Assembly (NCBI GenBank): GCA_035318985.1
Contig: DATHDP010000067.1
Span: 1 to 18,399, forward strand
DNA from: VBAS01 sp035318985
Lineage (GTDB): Bacteria; Bacteroidota; Bacteroidia; Chitinophagales; Chitinophagaceae
Direction of reading: 5' to 3'
DNA: 18,399 nt
The translations under genes and the position numbers were made by a program. Below, piece after piece: positions 13,863 through 18,399 of this stretch. The first letter of the stretch is position 1, and each line of letters starts with the position of its first letter. The notes beneath the pieces were generated by a model. The model searched no databases. It was given only the letters and a program-made list of their open reading frames with translations, and had not been told where the DNA came from.

Positions 13863-13934
13863 TTCTGCCGAATATAATTCCCGAACGTACAAGAGTGCGA
13901 CGCAACTAAAGCTTAATAGTAGCAATCAGCTTGG
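13863..13934 (+). repeat. Dispersed intergenic repeat, GTACAAG family, copy 3
   Basis: The copy reads CCGAACGTACAAGAGTGCGA, then CGCAACTAAAGCTTAATAGT and AGCAATCAGCTTGG. It matches 5365-5438 over the GCGACGCAAC and CTTAATAGTAG blocks. It lies between the divergent HNH and thiolase genes, directly upstream of the thiolase promoter element. Confidence 0.7.
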
Positions 13935-13945
13935 TTCATAATATT

Positions 13946-13953
13946 TATCTTTG
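13946..13953 (+). promoter_or_regulatory. Bacteroidota -7 promoter element of the thiolase gene
   Basis: TATCTTTG fits the Bacteroidota housekeeping -7 consensus TAnnTTTG exactly and ends 21 bases before the ATG at 13975. No good -33 TTTG/TTG is seen at the usual distance; TTGG at 13931 is too close. The implied leader is short and AT-rich, with no Shine-Dalgarno site. Confidence 0.6.
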
Positions 13954-13974
13954 CAATCTTAATTATAATTCTAA

Positions 13975-15156
13975 ATGAAAGAAGTCTATATTATCTCCGC
14001 AGTTCGTACCCCAATAGGAAGTTTTGGTGGTTCATTAAAAGATCTTTCGGCTACACAGCTTGGCGCTATTGCTATTAAAGGTGCATTGCAAAAAGCTGGT
14101 GTAAAGCCTGAACAAATACAAGATGTATTGATGGGTTGTGTGCTGCAGGCTAATCTGGGACAGGCGCCTGCAAGACAGGCTGCAAAATTTGCCGGTTTAC
14201 CAAATGAAGTGAATTGTACTACAGTAAATAAAGTTTGCGCCAGTGGCATGAAAGCAATTGCACAGGCAACTCAATCTATTTTATTGGGCGATGCAGATAT
14301 TGTTGTGGCCGGCGGCATGGAGAGTATGAGTAATGTTCCTTTTTATGATCCCAAACTTCGCTGGGGAAATAAATATGGGGATGTAACTGCAGTGGATGGT
14401 CTTGCCAAAGATGGATTGACTGATGTATATGATGGCAAAGCAATGGGCAATGCTGCTGAGTTGTGTGCAAGAGAATGTGGTATCAGTCGCGAGGCGCAGG
14501 ATGCATTTGCGATTGAAAGTTATAAACGCAGCCAGGCAGCATGGGAGAATGGTAAGTTCAATAATGAAATTGAACCGGTGGTTATTCCTCAACGTAAAGG
14601 TGATCCTGTTGTGTTTGTAAAAGATGAAGAACCTTATAATGTAAAGTTTGATAAGATACCTTCTTTGAATCCTGCATTTGAAAAAGGAGGAACAGTCACC
14701 GCTGCTAATGCAAGTACGATGAATGATGGCGCTGCTGCATTGATATTGATGAGTAAAGAAAAAGCAGATGCATTAGGATTAAAACCTATTGCAAAAATTC
14801 TTTCTTATGCGGATGCTGAGCAGGCTCCTGAATGGTTCACGACTACACCTTCGCTTGCTGTTCCAAAAGCCGTTGCAAAAGCCGGATTGAAGATGGAAGA
14901 TATTTCTTACTGGGAATTAAATGAAGCGTTTGCTGTTGTGGGTATTGAAAATACAAAACGAATGAAGCTTGATCCATCAAAAGTGAATGTGCATGGCGGC
15001 GCTGTTTCTATTGGTCATCCGCTTGGTGCAAGTGGTGCAAGGATCATTGTTACATTGATAAATGTATTGAAAGCGAATAATGCGAAGTATGGTGCGGCAG
15101 GAATATGTAATGGGGGTGGGGGTGCTTCAGCTATGGTTATTGAAAATTTGAATTAA
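13975..15156 (+). CDS. Acetyl-CoA C-acetyltransferase (biosynthetic-type thiolase)
   Basis: At 393 residues, this is the standard length for the family. Thiolases of this class condense two acetyl-CoA to acetoacetyl-CoA and CoA, or run the reverse cleavage. They serve beta-oxidation, ketone-body and leucine-type pathways or polymer synthesis. Active-site residues are in place: Cys88 (VNKVCASGMKA), His348 (GHPLGASGARI) and Cys378 (GICNGGGGASAMVIE), together with GGMESMSN and NEAFAV. The numbering nearly equals that of the well-studied Zoogloea enzyme. AtoB, PhaA and ThlA are names used for such enzymes, and sequence alone does not choose between them. It is cytosolic. A TAnnTTTG box precedes the gene and a strong terminator follows it, so it appears to be transcribed alone. 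Confidence 0.96.
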   Translation: MKEVYIISAVRTPIGSFGGSLKDLSATQLGAIAIKGALQKAGVKPEQIQDVLMGCVLQANLGQAPARQAAKFAGLPNEVNCTTVNKVCASGMKAIAQATQSILLGDADIVVAGGMESMSNVPFYDPKLRWGNKYGDVTAVDGLAKDGLTDVYDGKAMGNAAELCARECGISREAQDAFAIESYKRSQAAWENGKFNNEIEPVVIPQRKGDPVVFVKDEEPYNVKFDKIPSLNPAFEKGGTVTAANASTMNDGAAALILMSKEKADALGLKPIAKILSYADAEQAPEWFTTTPSLAVPKAVAKAGLKMEDISYWELNEAFAVVGIENTKRMKLDPSKVNVHGGAVSIGHPLGASGARIIVTLINVLKANNAKYGAAGICNGGGGASAMVIENLN

Positions 15157-15183
15157 AAATTAATAATTAAGAATTAATAATTG

Positions 15184-15215
15184 GCTTCTCTTTTTGAGAA
15201 GCTTTTTTATTTTTT
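15184..15215 (+). terminator. Intrinsic terminator after the thiolase gene
   Basis: GCTTCTC (15184-15190) and GAGAAGC (15196-15202) form a 7-bp stem with a T5 loop, followed by TTTTTTATTTTTT. It lies 27 bases past the stop codon. Two near-copies follow the next two plus-strand genes. Confidence 0.9.
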
Positions 15216-15218
15216 GCA

Positions 15219-15277
15219 CGCAAAGGCGCAGAGGCGCAAAGAATATATCTTTAAAGAAACCCCTTAGCGCCTTTGCG
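15219..15277. repeat. Inverted repeat of the CGCAAAGGCGC type
   Basis: CGCAAAGGCGC (15219-15229) and GCGCCTTTGCG (15267-15277) are perfect 11-bp arms separated by 37 bases. A second partial left arm, AGAGGCGCAAAG, lies between them. Dispersed repeats of this look are common between genes in environmental Bacteroidota, to my knowledge. The rest of the region up to 15604 shows no further gene or clear signal. Confidence 0.75.
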
Positions 15278-15604
15278 AGGAGCCTTTTTTGTTTTCTCGC
15301 ATCTCAAAGACTACAATCCTAATTCTCTATTTTAAGCAGTTCGATGTTGCCACAAGCTTTTTCTGCCCTTTAGATTTCCACATAGATCCCTAAATGTGAA
15401 AAGATCGGGCAAGGATGTACAATGATTCATATACTATCTGGTGTTTTTACTCGTTGAAGTATTGGTAAAAGAAACATTTCTCTAAATACATAGCCACCCA
15501 TATTTACCTGCGCATAGAGGCAAGATATTTGCAGTAGTATGATCCTTCGTAATCCTCCCCTGATTGAAAACATAAATCATTTACTAAACCTTAAATCCAT
15601 TTTT

Positions 15605-15988
15605 ATGCGAGACATGACTGTGACGAAAAAGGAAAAAGCAAAAAAAATGCTTGTTGTTGAAGATCAGGGTGAGATGTGTCTTATACTTGATCTTATTCTT
15701 TCTGAGCGAAAATTTAAACCTGATTATGTAAATAATCTTTTGGACGCCGATGAATATCTTCAGAAGAATAAGCCTTCGTTGATCTTTCTCGATAACAAAT
15801 TGCCCGACGGATATGGCGTGGACTTTATTTCTTATGTTAAAAAGAAGTATCCGAAAATAAAAATTATCATGATGACTGGATTTGGCACTGCCCGTGATGT
15901 AGCCCTGGCAAATGGTGCTGATGTTTTTCTTGAAAAACCATTTTCATTGGATAATGTCAACCAGGCAATAGACCAGGTTTTGTCTTAA
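15605..15988 (+). CDS. Single-domain response regulator (receiver only)
   Basis: The protein has 127 residues from the ATG at 15605. The frame reaches back to 15539, but the extra 22 residues (starting MILRNPPLIENI) precede the receiver fold and look non-native. The CheY-like receiver is complete: acidic pair in MLVVEDQGEM (Glu19, Asp20), phospho-acceptor Asp63 in FLDNKLPDGYG, switch Thr91 in IMMTGFGTA, and Lys111 in LEKPFS. There is no output domain, so it would act by protein-protein contact or as a phosphorelay intermediate. No histidine kinase is nearby. The gene is flanked by terminators on both sides and is probably transcribed alone. Confidence 0.93.
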   Translation: MRDMTVTKKEKAKKMLVVEDQGEMCLILDLILSERKFKPDYVNNLLDADEYLQKNKPSLIFLDNKLPDGYGVDFISYVKKKYPKIKIIMMTGFGTARDVALANGADVFLEKPFSLDNVNQAIDQVLS

Positions 15989-16016
15989 AGTTAAATTGAA
16001 TTATAGCAAATAATTG

Positions 16017-16046
16017 AAGCTTCTCTTTTGAGAAGCTTTTGTTTTT
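16017..16046 (+). terminator. Intrinsic terminator after the response regulator gene
   Basis: AAGCTTCTC (16017-16025) and GAGAAGCTT (16030-16038) form a 9-bp stem with a T4 loop, followed by TTTTGTTTTT. It lies about 29 bases past the stop codon. The flank TAATTG before the stem is shared with the third copy. Confidence 0.9.
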
Positions 16047-16099
16047 CCCGCCGGGATCACTAAATAAATTTCGCGTACCTTTTGATTTCAAATTTCAAA

Positions 16100-16837
16100 A
16101 TGAAACTATTTTTTATTTCAGAGATCGCTGCATTGGTATTGATCATTGGAGTTAGTGTGAATTCATCTGGCTCATTCCAAAAAAATTCTTCTGTTCAAAA
16201 AAGTTTAACAGGTGCATGGAATGCAAAGAATGGCGGCATTGATCATGCTCTTGTTTTCCAGGATGGATATTTTTCTTACAGTATTTATGATAAGGCAAAT
16301 AAAAAATTCATGCGTACATGGGGCGGCACTTATTCTGAAGCAGCCGGACAAGTACATGCCAATATAGAATTTGATACCGAATCAAAAGATAATGTGGGAG
16401 GACATAAACATTTTGCTGCTACTATAAGTGGCAATACTTTAAACTTTGATGCTGGAACAGGAGTGAATAGCTGGACAAAGGTTGATGATGGTAACACGAA
16501 CCTTGCCGGCAATTGGAGAATAACCGGAAGAATGAGAGAGGGATCGATGCAAGCGATAGAAAGGTCTGCAAGAAAAACCGTGAAGATCCTTTCGTCCACA
16601 AGATTTCAATGGGTGGCGATCAATACAGAAACAAAAGAATTTTTTGGTACTGGTGGCGGTACTTATACTTTCACGAATAGTAAGTACACCGAGAATATCG
16701 AATTCTTTTCAAGAGACAGTAGCCGTGTTGGCGCATCATTAAATTTTAATGGAAGTGTTGCTAATAAAATATGGACACATAAAGGACTTAGCTCAAGAGG
16801 TGAACCGATACATGAAGAATGGATGAGAGAGAAATGA
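16100..16837 (+). CDS. Secreted protein with two related lipocalin-like repeats
   Basis: The protein has 245 residues from the ATG at 16100; a TTG six codons upstream is unlikely. A hydrophobic N-terminus (MKLFFISEIAALVLIIGVSV) serves as signal peptide or anchor. Two halves resemble each other. The first has LTGAWNAKNGG, YFSYSIYDKANKKF, WGGTYSE, ANIEFDTESKDNVGG and NTLNF. The second has LAGNWRITGRM, FQWVAINTETKEFF, GGGTYTF, ENIEFFSRDSSRVGA and SLNF. The shared order LxGxW - F(S/Q)(Y/W)...K(K/E)F - GGTY - NIEF - G suggests a duplicated calycin/lipocalin-like barrel. No ligand or enzymatic site is evident. A terminator follows the stop, and the gene appears monocistronic. Confidence 0.8.
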   Translation: MKLFFISEIAALVLIIGVSVNSSGSFQKNSSVQKSLTGAWNAKNGGIDHALVFQDGYFSYSIYDKANKKFMRTWGGTYSEAAGQVHANIEFDTESKDNVGGHKHFAATISGNTLNFDAGTGVNSWTKVDDGNTNLAGNWRITGRMREGSMQAIERSARKTVKILSSTRFQWVAINTETKEFFGTGGGTYTFTNSKYTENIEFFSRDSSRVGASLNFNGSVANKIWTHKGLSSRGEPIHEEWMREK

Positions 16838-16876
16838 AACTGGAGTTGAGTTCATGAATGTGGCTTGAATTAATTG

Positions 16877-16908
16877 AAGCTTCTCTTTTTGAGAAGCTTT
16901 TTTGTTTT
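16877..16908 (+). terminator. Intrinsic terminator after the duplicated-domain gene
   Basis: AAGCTTCTC (16877-16885) and GAGAAGCTT (16891-16899) form a 9-bp stem with a T5 loop and a TTTTTTGTTTT tail. The preceding TAATTG matches the copy at 16017. Confidence 0.9.
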
Positions 16909-16910
16909 AC

Positions 16911-16980
16911 CGCAAAGACGCTAAGCAATTGCGAAGAACACAAAGCCTTAGCGAACTTAATATTCATTTAGCGTCTTTGC
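16911..16980. repeat. Inverted repeat of the CGCAAAGACGCTAA type
   Basis: GCAAAGACGCTAA (16912-16924) and TTAGCGTCTTTGC (16968-16980) are perfect 13-bp arms 43 bases apart, with another CTTAGCG in between. It starts three bases after the third terminator, as the related repeat starts four bases after the first. From 16981 to 17175 there is only AT-rich leader DNA without a recognisable promoter. Confidence 0.78.
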
Positions 16981-17175
16981 AGTTAAACTTTTAAAAATAT
17001 CTCCGTTTAATTTTTGATAACTACGATACTTTCTCAGTAATAATACATAGGATAATTACTGTAAACGTGGATTTTATAATAAACACTTAGTAATGGCGTT
17101 TAAGTTCATTGGTATTATTACATAGCAATATGTAATGATCCATAATCCAAAATCCGCCAGATCCAATTTATCGTT

Positions 17176-18399
17176 ATGAAAAAGCCACTAGTTCTATTAC
17201 TTTGTTTCATAAGTATTATTTTGTTTTCAACAATTGCCAAAGGGCAATCATTTGGAACATTTGCTTCAGCTGTCTGGATCACTGACTGCAATCAAAGTAA
17301 TTTTTTAAATACATCAGGTACTGCGGCCAATCAATTTGGCCCAAATGCATTTGATAACACGAACCTCGGTGTGTACACACAAAATTCAAACAATCTTATT
17401 TTAAGAGGCGCAGGAGTAAAGACATCTAAAACTCCGGGTGCTGCAAATGTTTGCAGTGTAAGAATGCATTACCGTGTTTATTTGCAGAGCAACGCACCTG
17501 GCGCATTTACTGATATTGATCTTCCCCTTTATAGTGATTGTGATGTACCAGGCGGCCAGTTTATTGTAGGCGGCGGTACATGTGTAGCAGGAGACCAGGT
17601 ATGGCAGCGTGTTATTGCTGATGGAACAACTACTCCTTACGCCCCAGTAAATCTTACAAGTTATCCTGCCGGCAATTATGTGCTGGAAGTTAACTATGAT
17701 GTTACTGGTTCCAATACTTCATCATCAGGATGCACTGATAATCTTGTTTTAAATAATGGAGGAAATAACTATAAAGCGTTTTTTTCGATACAAGCTCCAA
17801 CATTTGCAAGTAACAATCCTGTAACCTGTAACGGAAACGAAGGATACATTACCATAGGTGGATTAGCACCTGGTGCTACTTATTCTGTAAGTTATACAGA
17901 TGATGGTGCAGCAGTGGGACCAATATCATTAACTGCTAATGCATCAGGACAAGTAATCATCACCGGGTTAAATGCAGGATTGTATTCATCTTTCTCTTTG
18001 GGGATAAATGGATGTACCACGAATTTATTTATAGGAATTGTTTTATCGAACCCGATATTTATTCCAACATTCACTTCAGTTCCACCAATATGTGCTGGTA
18101 CTACGCCACCGGCATTACCAACTACATCAAATAACGGCATGACCGGTACATGGAACCCTGCTGTAATTAATAATACAACTTCGGGTTCTTACTCATTTAC
18201 CCCAACTGGTGGTCAATGCGGAATACCAATAACAATTTCTGTTTCGATCATTCCTCGTACTACACCTACATTCAGTTTCGGTACATCACTTAATATTTGT
18301 GCAGGTGGTTCTGTGCCCACATTACCTAATAATTCAACAAATGGGATTAGCGGTACATGGAATCCTGCCGTAGTTGATCCTCAAAATTCCGGCACATAC
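17176..18399 (+). CDS. Large repeat-containing surface/secreted protein, 3' end outside the window
   Basis: An open frame from the ATG at 17176 runs 408 codons to the last base without a stop. The signal peptide is MKKPLVLLLCFISIILFSTI then AKGQ. Residues ~25-205 form a Cys-containing N-terminal domain (WITDCNQSNF, LQSNAPGAFTDIDLPLYSDC, GGGTCVAGDQVWQRV). An SprB-like segment follows (TCNGNEGYITIGGLAPGATY, GLNAGLYSSF). From residue 297 a 67-residue unit begins (PTFTSVPPICAG...GMTGTWNPAV...SGSYSFTPTGGQC). A second copy starts at residue 364 (ICAGGSVPTLPNNSTNGISG then TWNPAV). Such units are typical of large Bacteroidota adhesin-like proteins exported by type IX secretion, whose sorting domain would be at the unseen C-terminus. 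The leader lacks a Shine-Dalgarno site. Confidence 0.85.
   Translation, partial: MKKPLVLLLCFISIILFSTIAKGQSFGTFASAVWITDCNQSNFLNTSGTAANQFGPNAFDNTNLGVYTQNSNNLILRGAGVKTSKTPGAANVCSVRMHYRVYLQSNAPGAFTDIDLPLYSDCDVPGGQFIVGGGTCVAGDQVWQRVIADGTTTPYAPVNLTSYPAGNYVLEVNYDVTGSNTSSSGCTDNLVLNNGGNNYKAFFSIQAPTFASNNPVTCNGNEGYITIGGLAPGATYSVSYTDDGAAVGPISLTANASGQVIITGLNAGLYSSFSLGINGCTTNLFIGIVLSNPIFIPTFTSVPPICAGTTPPALPTTSNNGMTGTWNPAVINNTTSGSYSFTPTGGQCGIPITISVSIIPRTTPTFSFGTSLNICAGGSVPTLPNNSTNGISGTWNPAVVDPQNSGTY
18064..18399 (+). repeat. Tandem 201-bp coding repeat (67 residues), second unit cut by window edge
   Basis: Unit one spans 18064-18264 and unit two starts at 18265. They share PTF, ICAG, LP, N-G-M/I-(T/S)-GTWNPAV and SG(S/T)Y at the same spacing. 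The DNA is also similar, for example GGTACATGGAACCCTGC against GGTACATGGAATCCTGC. More units are expected downstream. Confidence 0.8.

Noticed and set aside
13931..13953. A full -33/-7 promoter upstream of the thiolase gene
   Set aside because: Only the -7 box is convincing. The nearest TTG is about 12 bases from it, well short of normal spacing, so only the -7 element is listed.
16076..16084. TACCTTTTG as a -7 box for the 16100 gene
   Set aside because: It has one extra T against TAnnTTTG, lies only 15 bases from the ATG and has no -33 partner.

Overview
The window looks like a chromosomal segment of a Bacteroidota member, most likely from the Chitinophagales/Chitinophagaceae (inference). 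The DNA is AT-rich. Several leaders lack a Shine-Dalgarno site, and a TAnnTTTG-type -7 box precedes the thiolase gene. Many products carry Bacteroidota-style signal peptides ending in AQ or GQ. The right edge opens a large repeat-built surface protein of the kind exported by type IX secretion. Most of the intergenic DNA belongs to a few dispersed repeat families.

Layout. 1-1110: the tail of a GNAT acetyltransferase, an outer-membrane beta-barrel protein (-), and the 5' stub of a secreted alpha/beta hydrolase. 1144-1875: a seven-helix membrane protein (-). 1876-4800: a mosaic with the last 31 codons of an OmpR-type response regulator, a ~98-bp structured repeat, a metallopeptidase-like gene whose HExxH motif reads QEMGH, a second copy of the repeat, and a four-helix membrane protein. 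4799-8225: a minus-strand block with a small secreted protein, a di-iron acyl-ACP desaturase, a dihydrofolate-reductase-like protein and three small proteins. 8521-9612: a lone copy of a domain that, as I recall the family, is normally fused to an outer-membrane barrel. 9750-13813: minus-strand genes (a membrane protein, a secreted esterase, two small hypothetical proteins, an HNH nuclease-like protein) separated by composite hairpin/AT-rich/GAACACCAACAAC elements. 13975-16837: three plus-strand genes (acetyl-CoA acetyltransferase, single-domain response regulator, duplicated-domain secreted protein), each closed by nearly the same terminator hairpin. 17176 to the end: the repeat-rich surface protein, which runs off the window.

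How it fits together. The housekeeping content is lipid and acyl-CoA metabolism (desaturase, thiolase) and envelope proteins. The accessory content (metallopeptidase-like gene, four-helix protein, HNH protein, small hypotheticals) sits beside structured repeats. Repeat copies bracket the metallopeptidase-like gene, and composite elements start at or just past the 3' ends of two minus-strand genes, which resembles gene-cassette organisation. No integrase, transposase or CRISPR array is visible. The cassette reading is therefore an inference that needs genome-wide comparison.
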